Below, one piece after another: positions 31,539 to 40,258 of a stretch of DNA of 64,000 nucleotides; positions within the stretch are counted from its first letter, which is position 1, and each line of letters starts with the position of its first letter. The position numbers and the translations under genes are program-made. Source of the stretch: Solirubrobacteraceae bacterium (GTDB lineage: Bacteria > Actinomycetota > Thermoleophilia > Solirubrobacterales > Solirubrobacteraceae); assembly GCA_031177685.1 (NCBI GenBank), contig JAPSGI010000005.1, positions 124,001 to 188,000 on the forward strand, given 5' to 3'. The notes below the pieces were generated by a model. That model saw only the letters and a list, made by a program, of their open reading frames with translations. It did not search any database and was not told where the DNA came from.

Positions 31539-32378
31539 CTAGCCGACCTCGACTTCCGAGATCATCCCCTTCGCCGCGTGCGGCGGGCCGCCCTTGCGGT
31601 CGGAGATGAAGCACACCAGCGCCCACTTGCCGGCGTTGGCGAACTCCATGTCCACGACCTGCTCGGTCTTGCCGTCGATCACCGCGGTGCTCGACTCCAC
31701 ACCCTCGACGATCGGCGGGCGGCCCTTCTCGGTCCGGAAGAACCGCTTGACGTCCGCGACCGACTTCCCGGGCGCGAGCTGGAAGGCCACGATGTGGTGC
31801 AGCTCGTCACCGTCGTTGACGAACCGGATCCGGTTGCGGCCCTGCTTCAGCCCCTCAGCCTCGAACGCGTAGTCGGTCGCCGTCACCGTCGCGGGCGCGG
31901 ACGGCAGGTCGCCGCCCGACTCGCCGCCTTGCACCCGGAGCGCGGCCGTCGCGGGCTTGACCTCCCGCTCGCCCTCCGTGTCGGCGCTGGCGATCGCGTA
32001 GTAGCGGCCCTCGGGAAGTACCTGCGTCGCGGAGGCGGACCGCCCCGGCTTCGTGGTGCCCACGCCCCCGGCGCCGTGCAGCCAGCTGGGGATCGGACCG
32101 CCCTCCCCTCCCTCGATGACGCGCATGACCTGGGCCAGGGACTGGCCTCCGTCCACGCGGACGAGCTGCAGGTCGTACGGGTTCTTCGCGGCGTTGCGGA
32201 AGTCGATCCGCACCGGGCCGCCCTTGACCGGCGCGATCCCGATCAGCCGCCCCTGGGCGTTCACCGAGACCGACAGCGTCTGGGCCTTGCCCGACGTGCC
32301 TTCCTTGTCCTCGTCGTCGCCGCACGCGCCCAGGCTCAGCAAGGCCGCCGCGGCGAGCAGCGTAAGTCCCTTCTTCAT
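31539..32378 (-). CDS. cupredoxin-like lipoprotein
   Basis: This 279-residue protein has a signal peptide ending in the lipobox LGAC (Cys19), so it is membrane-anchored outside the cell. The C-terminal half resembles a cupredoxin: ELHHIVAF, then LVCFISDRKGGPPHAAKGM with Cys256, His267 and Met272 spaced like a type 1 copper site with a longer loop than plastocyanin. The N-terminal half (35-130) may be a second beta-domain. A GGAGAG Shine-Dalgarno fixes the ATG at 32378. It lies 41 bp after lhr and 23 bp before nei. Copper binding is inferred from the ligand pattern only. Confidence 0.7.
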   Translation of the reverse strand: MKKGLTLLAAAALLSLGACGDDEDKEGTSGKAQTLSVSVNAQGRLIGIAPVKGGPVRIDFRNAAKNPYDLQLVRVDGGQSLAQVMRVIEGGEGGPIPSWLHGAGGVGTTKPGRSASATQVLPEGRYYAIASADTEGEREVKPATAALRVQGGESGGDLPSAPATVTATDYAFEAEGLKQGRNRIRFVNDGDELHHIVAFQLAPGKSVADVKRFFRTEKGRPPIVEGVESSTAVIDGKTEQVVDMEFANAGKWALVCFISDRKGGPPHAAKGMISEVEVG

Positions 32379-32419
32379 CGTCTCTCCTGTTCCTGATCTT
32401 CCCGAAGTGGCGCGGCAGT

Positions 32420-35400
32420 CTACGCACTCAGCGTGAGCGCACGCGGCGACTGCCGGAAGCCGAGCTCGAGCAGGAGCTCGCCGTACGGCCCCTCGAGGAT
32501 CGGCACGCCGTCGATGCGCTCCAGCGCCACGCGCTTGATCCGCCCGGCCCGCACGTGCTCGGCCAGCGCCTCGAACGCCGCGCGGACGCGGGGGTCGGCG
32601 GGCGCCGCGAAGGTCAGTGCGGCCTTGCCGGAGCGCTCGACGTACAGGACCGGCTCGGCGCCCGCCAGCACGACGTAGGCGCCCGCGACCCGCTGCGGGC
32701 GCCGGGCCTCGCCGTCGCGGCGCGGCCAGGGCAGCGCGGCGCCGTAGGGCTGCGCGGGGTCGACGGCGGAGAGGACGAGCGGCGGCTCGCCCTGCGCCTC
32801 GCGGCCGGCGCGCAGGCGCTCGACCGCGCCAGGGAGGGCGAACTGCGCGCCGCCCAGCCCCTCGACGAAGTACCCGCGCCGGCACACGCCGAGCGTCTCC
32901 AGCGCGGCCAGCGAGTCGTACAGGGTCGAGAACCCGCCCGGCACTCCCTCCGCCAGCACCTGCTCGCGCGTGACGATCCCGTAGCGCTCGAGCAGCAGCT
33001 CGGCGTGCGCGCGGCGCCGCGTGCCCGCATCGGGCTCGGAGCGCAACAGTCCGGCGGTGAGCGACCAGCGTCCCTGGACCTGCGCCGACGTCCCGGCGCG
33101 CCGCGAGGAGAAGCGACGGCCGGCCCGCGCCCGCGCCCGCTCGCGCTGGGCGCGCGCCAGGGTGAGACGGGGCGCGCGCAGCGGCGCGAACGCGTCGTTG
33201 GTCACCTCGCCCGCCCACACGAGGTCCCACAGCGCATCCTGCAGCTCCTCGGGTGCCAGCTCCACGTCGGCCAGCAGGTCGGTGAAGAAGCACGCGCCCG
33301 CGGCCAGGCGCTCGCGCACGCGCGCGTGCGAGCCCTCGGCCGGGACCTCCCCGCGCGCCGGTGGCGGCCCCAGCACCGCCAGGTCGTCGCGGAAGTACAG
33401 CGCCACGCGCCCCGAGCGGCGCCCCAGCGCCCCCGCGCCGATCCACACGACCTCGCCGGACGCGCACAGCTGGTCCATCCAGGTGGGCGAGTACGCGCCG
33501 ACCCGCCGGGGGAGGACGTCGCGCTCCCACGCCTCGGCCGGCAGGGCCAGGCCCTGCAGCGGCACCAGCACCTCCCGCAGCCGGTCCACGCCCGCGCCGC
33601 CCGGCGGGTGGCGGTCCACCCCCTGCCACGACGGCAAGAAGCGCGCGAACGCCCGCTGGTCGGCAGGCTCGATCTCCTTGCGCAGGACGGCCAGCGACGC
33701 GCGACGCACGCGCCGCAGGACCTCGGGGTCGCACCACTCGCGCTCGGTCCCGCCGGGGCGCAGCTCGCCGCGCACCAGGTCGCCGGCCGCCTCCCGTGCC
33801 GTCAGGACGGGGCCTGGGTCGACCCCGTAGCGGGCCCGCAGCTCGCCCGTCGTGAACGGACCGTGCGTCTGTGCGTAGCGGCGCGCCAGGCGCTCCAGCG
33901 CGTCCGGCACCTCTTCCAGGTAGGCGTCCGGCAGCCCGCCCGGCGGGGCGACGGCCAGCGCGTCGCGGTACAGGCCCGCGTCCTGGGCCGCGATCCAGCG
34001 CGGCTCGCCTTGCACGCGCACGCGCAGCGCCCGGCGCTCGGCGGCCAGCGCCTCGAGCATGCCGGCGGCGTCGCAGCCTTCCAGCACCCGCGCCGCCACC
34101 TCGCCTTCGCTGAGGTCGCCCAGCCGGCGCAGCACGTCGTGCAGCGCGTCGCGCGTGGCGGCGCGCGTGCGCGGCGAGCGGTGCTGGAGGTCGTCCTCCA
34201 CTCTCTCCAGCGCGCCGGCGTCGATCAGCTCGCGCAGCTCCTCCTGGCCCAGCAGCTCGCGCAGCAGGTCGCGGTCCAGCGACAGCGCCGCGGCGCGGCG
34301 CTCCGCGTTGGGCGTGTCGCCCTCGTACATGTACGTCGCGACGTAGTCGAACAGCAGCGAGGACGCGAACGGGGAGGCGGTCGGCGTCTCCACCTCCACC
34401 AGCGAGAGCTCGCGCCGGTGCAGCGCGGTCAGCAGCTCCTGCAGGCCGGGCACGTCGAGCACGTCGCGCAGGCACTCGCGGTACGTCTCCAGCACGACCG
34501 GGAAGTCCCCGTAGCGCCGCGCCACCTCCAGCAGCGTCTGCGCCTTCAGGCGCTGCTGCCACAGCGGTGTGCGCCGGCCCGGGTAGGCGCGGGGGATCAG
34601 CAGGGCGCGCGCCGCGTTCTCGCGGAAGCGCGCGCCGAACAGCGCGCTGCCGCCCAGCTCGCCCACGATGCGGTCCTCCAGCTCGTCGGGCTCCACCAGC
34701 ACCAGGTCGGCGCCCGGCGGCTCGTCGGCGTCGGGCAGGTGGACGATGATCCCGTCGTCCGACCAGATCGCGTCGGACTCCAGGCCGAAGTCGTCGCGGA
34801 TGCGCGCGGAGAGGGCGAGCGCCCAGGCGGCGTGGATGCGCCCGCCGTAGGGCGACAGGACGCACAGACGCCAGTCGCCGATCTCGTCGCGGAAGCGCTC
34901 GATCACGATCGTGCGGTCGGAGGGCACGACGCGCGTGGCCTCCTGCTGCTCGCGCAGGAGCGCCAGCAGGTTGCGCGCGGCGCGCGCGTCGAGGTCGTAG
35001 TCGCGCTCGAGCACGTCGGCCGGCTGGTCCACCGCCCAGCGCGAGAACTCCCCAATGGCGCGTCCCAACTCCTTCGGGCGCCCCACGGAATCCCCGCGCC
35101 AGAACGGCACGGCGCCCGGGACGCCCGGCGCCGGCGTGACCGTCACGCGGTCGCGCCCGATCTCCTCGATGCGCCAGGTCGTCGCGCCGAGCAGGAACGT
35201 CTGGCCCGGCCGCGCCTCGTAGACCATCTCCTCGTCGAGTTCGCCCACGCGGCGGCCGTCCGGGAGGGTGACCGCGAACAGCCCGCGGTCCGGGATCGTC
35301 CCCGCGTTGGTGACCGCGAGGCGCCCGGCGCCCTGGCGCGGGCGGATCGTCCCCGCCACCCGGTCCCAGACGATCCGCGGGCGCAGATCGCCGAACTCGC

Positions 35401-36784
35401 TGGAGGGGTAGCGCCCGTCGAGCATGTCCAGGACGTTCTCCAGCTGGGTGCGCGGCAGCTCCGCGAAGGAGTGCGTGCGCGTGACCAGCGCGTGCAGATC
35501 GTCCACCGGCAGCGGGTCGTCCTGGCTGGCCGCGATCGCCACGACCTGCTGGGCCAGCACGTCGAGCGGATTGCGCGGGACGACGGTGGGCTCGATCGCG
35601 CCCTCGCGCATGCGCTTGACCACCACCGCGCACTCCAGGAGGTCGGCGCGAAACTTGGGGAAGATTCGCCCCTTGGAGACGTCGCCCACGTTGTGGCCGG
35701 CGCGACCGATGCGCTGCAGCCCGCGCGAGACCGACTTGGGCGACTCGACCTGCAGGACGAGGTCCACCGCGCCCATGTCGATGCCCAGCTCCAGCGAAGA
35801 CGTGGCGACCAGGCACGGCAGCTCGCCCGACTTGAGCATCTCCTCGACTACCAGGCGCTCCTCGCGGGCCAGCGAGCCGTGGTGGGCGCGCGCGATCTCC
35901 GACTCCGCCAGCTCGTTGAGGCGCAGCGCGAGCCGCTCCGCGGCGCGGCGGTTGTTCACGAAGACGATCGTGGAGCGGTGCTGCTTCACGAGCTCGAGCA
36001 GCTCGGGGTAGATGGCCGGCCAGATCGACTGGCGCGTCGCCTCGCCGCCACCCAGCGGATCCAGGTCGACCCCGGCGTCCGGCTCCACCATGGACTCGAC
36101 CGGCACGTGGATCTTGAGGTCCAGCTCCTTGCGCATCCCGGCGTCGACCACGGTGCACGTGCGCTGCGGCCCGACGAGGAAGCGCGCCACCTCCTCCAGC
36201 GGGGACTGCGTGGCGGACAGCCCGATGCGCTGGAGCGGGCGCTCGGCCAGCGTCTCCAGGCGCTCCAGCGTGAGCGCGAGGTGGGCGCCGCGCTTGGTCT
36301 GCGCGACCGCGTGGATCTCGTCGACGATCGCCCATTCCGCGCCGGTCAGGATCTCCCGCGCCTGGCTGGTCAGCATCAGGTACAGCGATTCGGGCGTGGT
36401 GATCAGGATGTCGGGCGGGTGGCGGCGCATCGCCGCGCGGTCGCGTTGCGGCGTGTCGCCCGTGCGGATCCCCACGGTTACGTTGGCGCCGATGCCCTTC
36501 AGCGGGGCGCGCAGGTTGCGCTCGATGTCGTAGGACAGCGCCTTCAGCGGCGAGACGTAGACGAGCCGCGTGCGCTTCTCCCCCTCCGGCAGGGGATCGG
36601 CGGCCAGGCGGTCGAGCCCCCACAGGAAGGCGGCGAGCGTCTTTCCGGACCCGGTGGGCGCGGAGAGCAGCACGTTCTCGCCGCGCGCGATGGCCGGCCA
36701 GGCCTGCTCCTGTGCGGCGGTGGGCGCCTCGAAGGCGCCCTCGAACCACGCGCGCACGCGCGGGGTGAAGTTCGTCAGCGGCAA
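32420..36784 (-). CDS. lhr: Lhr-type large ATP-dependent helicase
   Basis: This 1454-residue superfamily 2 helicase has RecA-1 Walker A SAPTGSGKTL (41-50), TTPESLY near residue 130, the DEIH box (155-158), and RecA-2 with IVFVNNRRAAERLA, TSSLELGIDMG and QRIGRAGH. These are followed by the winged-helix and Lhr-specific domains and a long C-terminal region of helicase-associated folds (about 880-1454). It unwinds 3'-tailed RNA:DNA hybrids and DNA and is linked to DNA damage tolerance. The apparent start is TTG at 36784, directly behind the glycosylase stop; an in-frame GTG at 36757 is also possible. The size equals the mycobacterial enzyme. Confidence 0.95.
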   Translation of the reverse strand: MPLTNFTPRVRAWFEGAFEAPTAAQEQAWPAIARGENVLLSAPTGSGKTLAAFLWGLDRLAADPLPEGEKRTRLVYVSPLKALSYDIERNLRAPLKGIGANVTVGIRTGDTPQRDRAAMRRHPPDILITTPESLYLMLTSQAREILTGAEWAIVDEIHAVAQTKRGAHLALTLERLETLAERPLQRIGLSATQSPLEEVARFLVGPQRTCTVVDAGMRKELDLKIHVPVESMVEPDAGVDLDPLGGGEATRQSIWPAIYPELLELVKQHRSTIVFVNNRRAAERLALRLNELAESEIARAHHGSLAREERLVVEEMLKSGELPCLVATSSLELGIDMGAVDLVLQVESPKSVSRGLQRIGRAGHNVGDVSKGRIFPKFRADLLECAVVVKRMREGAIEPTVVPRNPLDVLAQQVVAIAASQDDPLPVDDLHALVTRTHSFAELPRTQLENVLDMLDGRYPSSEFGDLRPRIVWDRVAGTIRPRQGAGRLAVTNAGTIPDRGLFAVTLPDGRRVGELDEEMVYEARPGQTFLLGATTWRIEEIGRDRVTVTPAPGVPGAVPFWRGDSVGRPKELGRAIGEFSRWAVDQPADVLERDYDLDARAARNLLALLREQQEATRVVPSDRTIVIERFRDEIGDWRLCVLSPYGGRIHAAWALALSARIRDDFGLESDAIWSDDGIIVHLPDADEPPGADLVLVEPDELEDRIVGELGGSALFGARFRENAARALLIPRAYPGRRTPLWQQRLKAQTLLEVARRYGDFPVVLETYRECLRDVLDVPGLQELLTALHRRELSLVEVETPTASPFASSLLFDYVATYMYEGDTPNAERRAAALSLDRDLLRELLGQEELRELIDAGALERVEDDLQHRSPRTRAATRDALHDVLRRLGDLSEGEVAARVLEGCDAAGMLEALAAERRALRVRVQGEPRWIAAQDAGLYRDALAVAPPGGLPDAYLEEVPDALERLARRYAQTHGPFTTGELRARYGVDPGPVLTAREAAGDLVRGELRPGGTEREWCDPEVLRRVRRASLAVLRKEIEPADQRAFARFLPSWQGVDRHPPGGAGVDRLREVLVPLQGLALPAEAWERDVLPRRVGAYSPTWMDQLCASGEVVWIGAGALGRRSGRVALYFRDDLAVLGPPPARGEVPAEGSHARVRERLAAGACFFTDLLADVELAPEELQDALWDLVWAGEVTNDAFAPLRAPRLTLARAQRERARARAGRRFSSRRAGTSAQVQGRWSLTAGLLRSEPDAGTRRRAHAELLLERYGIVTREQVLAEGVPGGFSTLYDSLAALETLGVCRRGYFVEGLGGAQFALPGAVERLRAGREAQGEPPLVLSAVDPAQPYGAALPWPRRDGEARRPQRVAGAYVVLAGAEPVLYVERSGKAALTFAAPADPRVRAAFEALAEHVRAGRIKRVALERIDGVPILEGPYGELLLELGFRQSPRALTLSA

Positions 36785-36785
36785 G

Positions 36786-37487
36786 TCACCGAGGATAGGG
36801 AAGCCCCGCGACCTCCCGCGCGCGTGTGAAGACGGCGTCCAGCATCGGCTCGGTGAGCCTGCCCGTGAACGTGTTCTGCTGGGAGGGGTGGAACGTTCCC
36901 AGCAGCGTGAAGCGGCCCAGGGCCCGCTCCGCGCCGTGGCCGAACTTCGGGCGCGGCTTGGGGACCGGCTCGCCGAGCGACGTCAGCAGGCGCAGGGCGG
37001 CGTCCCACGCGAACGCGCCGAGGCACACGATCACCCGGACGTTCGGCATGAGCCGCAGCTCGGCCTCGCTCCAGGGCAGGCAGTTGTCGCGCTCCGCGGG
37101 CGTCGGCCGGTTGGCCGGCGGGGCGCAGCGCACGGCGGCGGCGATCCAGGCGTCGCGCACCGCCAGGCCGTCGTCGCGGTGGATCGACGTGGGCTGGCTG
37201 GCGAAACCCGTGCGGTGCAGCGCGGCGAACAGCCAGTCCCCCGAGCGGTCGCCGGTGAAGATCCGTCCCGTGCGGTTGCCGCCGTGCGCGGCGGGCGCCA
37301 GCCCGAGCACGTAGACCGGCCCGTCCGGGTCGCCGAACCCGGGGAGCGGGCGGCCCCAGTACTCCTGGCCGGCGAAGGCGGCGCGCTTCTCCCGCGCCAC
37401 CCGCTCCCGCCACTCCACCAGCCGCGGGCAGCGCACGCACCGCGTGACCTCGTCCTCCAGCTCGGCGAGCCGGGGATCCGGGCTCAC
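36786..37487 (-). CDS. family 5 uracil-DNA glycosylase (UdgB type), Fe-S cluster
   Basis: This 233-residue uracil-DNA glycosylase has the motif A sequence GLAPAAHGGNRTGRIFTGD (62-80), characteristic of family 5, and motif B HPSQQNTFTGRLT near the end. Cysteines 17, 20, 121 and 136 fit the four ligands of a 4Fe-4S cluster as in UdgA/UdgB enzymes. It removes uracil and other deaminated bases from DNA. The GTG start at 37487 overlaps the TetR stop by 4 nt; the stop is 1 nt from the lhr start. The order TetR-udg-lhr-lipoprotein-nei makes a minus-strand repair operon likely. Confidence 0.92.
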   Translation of the reverse strand: MSPDPRLAELEDEVTRCVRCPRLVEWRERVAREKRAAFAGQEYWGRPLPGFGDPDGPVYVLGLAPAAHGGNRTGRIFTGDRSGDWLFAALHRTGFASQPTSIHRDDGLAVRDAWIAAAVRCAPPANRPTPAERDNCLPWSEAELRLMPNVRVIVCLGAFAWDAALRLLTSLGEPVPKPRPKFGHGAERALGRFTLLGTFHPSQQNTFTGRLTEPMLDAVFTRAREVAGLPYPR

Positions 37488-38119
37488 GCCTCCGGGGAGA
37501 CCAGGCCGAAGATGAGCCGCTGGATCAGCGGCTCCAGGTTGCGCACGTCGCCCGGTTTCCCGCGCCGCAGCTGGCGCGAGGCCAGCTCGCCGACCGCCCC
37601 CACGATCGCGTAGGCGTCGTCGGGCGAGGCGAAGCGCGGCATGGTCCCGCGCCGGGCCGCCGCCGCGTTCTCCGCGTCGATCGCCTCGGCGAAGGCGGCG
37701 AACACGTTGTCGCGGCGCTCGGCTCCGCGCTCCCCGGCGCCGATGATCTCGACGAGCAATGTCTGGGACTCGTTCGGGTGCGAGGCCAGCATGTCCAGGA
37801 AGGCGCGCGCGCCCGCGCGCATCCGCTCGCGTGGGTCGTCGCCCGCCGCGGAGGTGGCGGCGGCCATCGCCTGGAGCACCTCCCGCGCGGCCTCGTCGAA
37901 CAGCGCCAGGATGCACTCCTCCTTGTTGGCGAAGTGCTCGTAGAAGGTGGCCTTCGACATGCCGGCCTCGCGTGCGATCCCCTCGGCGCTGGCGTCCGCG
38001 TAGCCGGCGCGGGCGAACACGGCCGCCGCCGCCTCGAACAGGCGCCGGCGCTGGACCGACTGCCTGACCTCCAGCGGCGGAGCGTGCCTGCCCCTGGGTA
38101 CGGTCGCTCGGTCCACCAT
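37484..38119 (-). CDS. TetR-family transcriptional regulator
   Basis: This 211-residue protein has the canonical TetR helix-turn-helix at residues ~28-72 (LFEAAAAVFARAGYADAS, EGIAREAGMSKATFYEHFANKEECILALFD). A helical ligand-binding domain of typical size follows, with no recognisable effector. It is the first gene of the repair run and overlaps the uracil-DNA glycosylase by 4 nt. It may regulate that operon, though TetR proteins more often control lipid or efflux genes. The start ATG at 38119 is 12 bp after the neighbouring PsbP-like gene's stop on the same strand. Confidence 0.92.
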   Translation of the reverse strand: MVDRATVPRGRHAPPLEVRQSVQRRRLFEAAAAVFARAGYADASAEGIAREAGMSKATFYEHFANKEECILALFDEAAREVLQAMAAATSAAGDDPRERMRAGARAFLDMLASHPNESQTLLVEIIGAGERGAERRDNVFAAFAEAIDAENAAAARRGTMPRFASPDDAYAIVGAVGELASRQLRRGKPGDVRNLEPLIQRLIFGLVSPEA

Positions 38120-38131
38120 GGGACGGCGAGT

Positions 38132-38698
38132 CTATCCGCCGCGCCCGGGCCTCCCGAAGCGCAGCGAGGCCAGCGTGCGCTGCGCCTCCACGAACCGCAC
38201 GGCGTCCGGCGGGACCGCCGCGAACACGGTCACCACGTACGTGCGCCAGCGCGACGCCGCCACCGCGGAGAGGATGCGGACGCGCCGCCTCCCGGGCGCC
38301 GTGCCCGCCAGCTCGGCGGTCCGCGCCCGCGCGCTGCCCAGCCGGCCGCGCCCCGCGGCGACCACGCGCGCCGGCCGGTAGGAGGACAGCAGTGCTCGGC
38401 GCGTGTCGCGCGCGACCCGGCTCACGAACGAGCCCGAAGTGGGCGACGCGACGACGATCGTCACCGTGGCGCCCGGACCGGTCAGGCGAGTCGCCCGCCG
38501 ACCCTCGCGCACGCGCCATCCCGCGGGCACCCGCAGCGAGTACCCGTACCGCGCCTGCGCGTAGACCGAGCTGACCGCGGCCGGCGTCGCGCCGGCGCGC
38601 CGTGGCGGCGGCTCGTCGTCGTCCGTCCCCCGCCAGACGAGCGCGGCCAGGACCGCGGTGGCGAGGATCGCCACCGCGGCCCACCCCGCGCGGGTCAT
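38132..38698 (-). CDS. membrane-anchored PsbP/MOG1-like protein
   Basis: This 188-residue protein has an N-terminal membrane helix at about 6-21 followed by an acidic and proline-rich linker. From about residue 48 comes a domain of the PsbP/DUF1795-like type: YGYSLRVPAGWRVREG, GATVTIVVASPTSGSF, a helix DTRRALLSS, and strands ending YVVTVFAAVPPDAVRFVEAQRTLASLRF. This fold is common in secreted actinobacterial proteins of unknown role. It is translationally coupled (ATGA) with the LAXTG wall protein just upstream, implying joint function at the cell surface, and 12 bp before tetR. Confidence 0.7.
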   Translation of the reverse strand: MTRAGWAAVAILATAVLAALVWRGTDDDEPPPRRAGATPAAVSSVYAQARYGYSLRVPAGWRVREGRRATRLTGPGATVTIVVASPTSGSFVSRVARDTRRALLSSYRPARVVAAGRGRLGSARARTAELAGTAPGRRRVRILSAVAASRWRTYVVTVFAAVPPDAVRFVEAQRTLASLRFGRPGRGG

Positions 38699-40155
38699 GT
38701 CCGCAGCAGCCTCCGGCGGACGCCGATCCCGGCGGCGAGGAGCAGCAGCCCGGCGATCAGGACCGACACGAGGTCGCCGCCGGTGAAGGCGAGCGCCCGC
38801 GCCGGGAACTCGGAGTCGTCGGCGCGCGACGTGCAGTCGGGATCGTCCGGGAAGTCGATCCGGCCGTCGCCGTCGTTGTCCAGGCCGTCGGAGCATTGCG
38901 TCGGGCCACCCGCGGCGGTCCGCTCCCGCTCGCCGACCGCCGTGTCCGGGGCGACGCCGCCCTCGTCCGGAGCGCCGCGGTCGCGGCCGCGGGTCTCACC
39001 GCCCGGGGCATCGCCCTGGTCCGGGGCTCCGCGCGGGCCGGCCGCGCCGCCGGGCCCGTTCGGGTTGGCCAGCGACTCCGCACCCGACGCACTCACCTTG
39101 GCCAGCGCGGTGTCGCCCGTGGACAGGGCGAACACGGACAGCGCCTCGCGCACGCCAGACGGCAGCGGCGCCTGGCCGCCCACGTCGTCGGCGTTGCAGA
39201 CGATCGGCAGCAGCGGGTCGATGCCCGCCGTCGTGTCCGGCGTGCCGTTGCCGCACCCGGGCGCCGGGAGCGGGACGCCGCTCTGCCCGAGCTGGATCAG
39301 GCTGGAGCTGTTCTGGGTCTGCGGCGCGCGGCCGGCGCACCCCGTGGACGTGGAGGTGCTGCGCCCCACACCCGCCACCGTGTTGCCGCCGGCGCTCACG
39401 CTCGCCAGCGTGCTCGAACCCGCAGCCGTCTGGCAATCGCCGGACTGCGAGACGTCGCCGGTGGACTCCGCCACCCCCACGTCGAGGCCGCTCCCGCCGC
39501 CGACCGTGGCGTGCGCGGTCGAGTAGCGGTTGGTCGAGCCGGTCTGGGTCGTGCTCGAGTCAGCGGTGAGCGCGCTCAGGCACACGCTGCTGCCGGTGCA
39601 CAGCTGGTCGAGGACCCGCTGGAGTCCCTCCAGCGGCCCGTGGTTGGTCTGGCCGGGCGTGCTGTCCACGCCGAGCAGCTCGTTGCCGAACAGCGCGGCG
39701 ATCGTGATGTGGCCGTGGTAGGAGCCATCCGGCCGCTGCTCGCCCCGCGAGCGCCCGAGGACGACCTCCTCGCCGCTGTCGCTGCCGTCGGGGCTGCCGC
39801 CCTGCGGCCGCTCGGCGCTCGGGCCGAGGTCGACGGCGGCCACGGTGCCCTGTCCGTGCGGATTCGTACCGTGCAGGGGCGGCTGGGTCCGCGGGGTCGG
39901 GGACGTCGCACGTTCTTGCACGCCGCCGGGCGTTCGGCCGTCTCGCGTCGCGCCCAGCGCGCCGGTCGTACGGCGGACGGTCTCGGTCACGCCCCCCACC
40001 GTGCCGCGGCCGGTCTCCAGGACGTCGCCGACCGTGACCCCGCCCCCGCTGCCGGAGCTCACCAGCGGCAGCGCCGCGAGAAGTAGGAGTCCCGCGACCA
40101 GCGAACCGGCGGCCGCCAGCGTGCGCCGGACGAGTGCTGTATCCCTGCCTTCCAT
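38695..40155 (-). CDS. cell-wall-sorted protein with LAXTG motif and calcium-binding-like loop
   Basis: This 486-residue protein is exported: an N-terminal signal sequence (about 10-33) precedes a low-complexity Gly/Ser/Thr/Pro-rich body with several cysteine pairs. Near residue 425 a CSDGLDNDGDGRIDFPDD segment holds the D-x-D-x-DG loop of EF-hand/thrombospondin-type calcium sites. The C-terminus has LAFTG (455-459), a hydrophobic span and a final RRRLLRT. That is the sorting signal of class E sortases (LAXTG) of high-GC actinobacteria, so covalent wall attachment is expected. No sortase is encoded in this window. The ATG at 40155 diverges from the mannosyltransferase gene. Confidence 0.8.
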   Translation of the reverse strand: MEGRDTALVRRTLAAAGSLVAGLLLLAALPLVSSGSGGGVTVGDVLETGRGTVGGVTETVRRTTGALGATRDGRTPGGVQERATSPTPRTQPPLHGTNPHGQGTVAAVDLGPSAERPQGGSPDGSDSGEEVVLGRSRGEQRPDGSYHGHITIAALFGNELLGVDSTPGQTNHGPLEGLQRVLDQLCTGSSVCLSALTADSSTTQTGSTNRYSTAHATVGGGSGLDVGVAESTGDVSQSGDCQTAAGSSTLASVSAGGNTVAGVGRSTSTSTGCAGRAPQTQNSSSLIQLGQSGVPLPAPGCGNGTPDTTAGIDPLLPIVCNADDVGGQAPLPSGVREALSVFALSTGDTALAKVSASGAESLANPNGPGGAAGPRGAPDQGDAPGGETRGRDRGAPDEGGVAPDTAVGERERTAAGGPTQCSDGLDNDGDGRIDFPDDPDCTSRADDSEFPARALAFTGGDLVSVLIAGLLLLAAGIGVRRRLLRT

Positions 40156-40219
40156 ATCCCTGCCCCCTGTCGCGCCCGGTGGGCGTCTCCCGACATCGAA
40201 ACCAAGGACTTACCCCCTT

Positions 40220-40250
40220 TTGCTGCGCAAACCGCGCAAAACTTCACAAT
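40220..40250 (+). promoter_or_regulatory. candidate promoter for a leaderless mannosyltransferase mRNA
   Basis: A -35-like ttgctg (40220-40225) and a -10-like cacaat (40245-40250) are spaced by 19 nt. The -10 ends 8 nt before the ATG at 40259, and there is no Shine-Dalgarno, so the mRNA would be leaderless. Inside the spacer a direct repeat, gcgcaaa at 40225-40231 and 40234-40240, could bind a regulator. The region is AT-rich for this genome. The 19-nt spacer is longer than ideal. Confidence 0.4.
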
Positions 40251-40258
40251 CCCGCCCC

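Noticed and set aside
31539-36749. Single minus-strand frame of 1,736 codons ending in the cupredoxin-like lipoprotein
   Set aside because: Only the last 280 codons, starting at an ATG with a Shine-Dalgarno and signal peptide, make sense. The rest is an out-of-frame reading of lhr.
32555-36829. Plus-strand open frame of about 1,400 codons antisense to the Lhr helicase gene
   Set aside because: It is the complementary-frame shadow of a high-GC gene. Composition is Arg/Ala/Gly/Val rich without domains, whereas the minus strand has full helicase motifs.
40168-40195. Hairpin (tgtcg-cgccc-ggt-gggcg-...-cgaca) in the leader of the LAXTG protein gene considered as a riboswitch
   Set aside because: Only a simple stem with a bulge; no conserved riboswitch core could be recognised.
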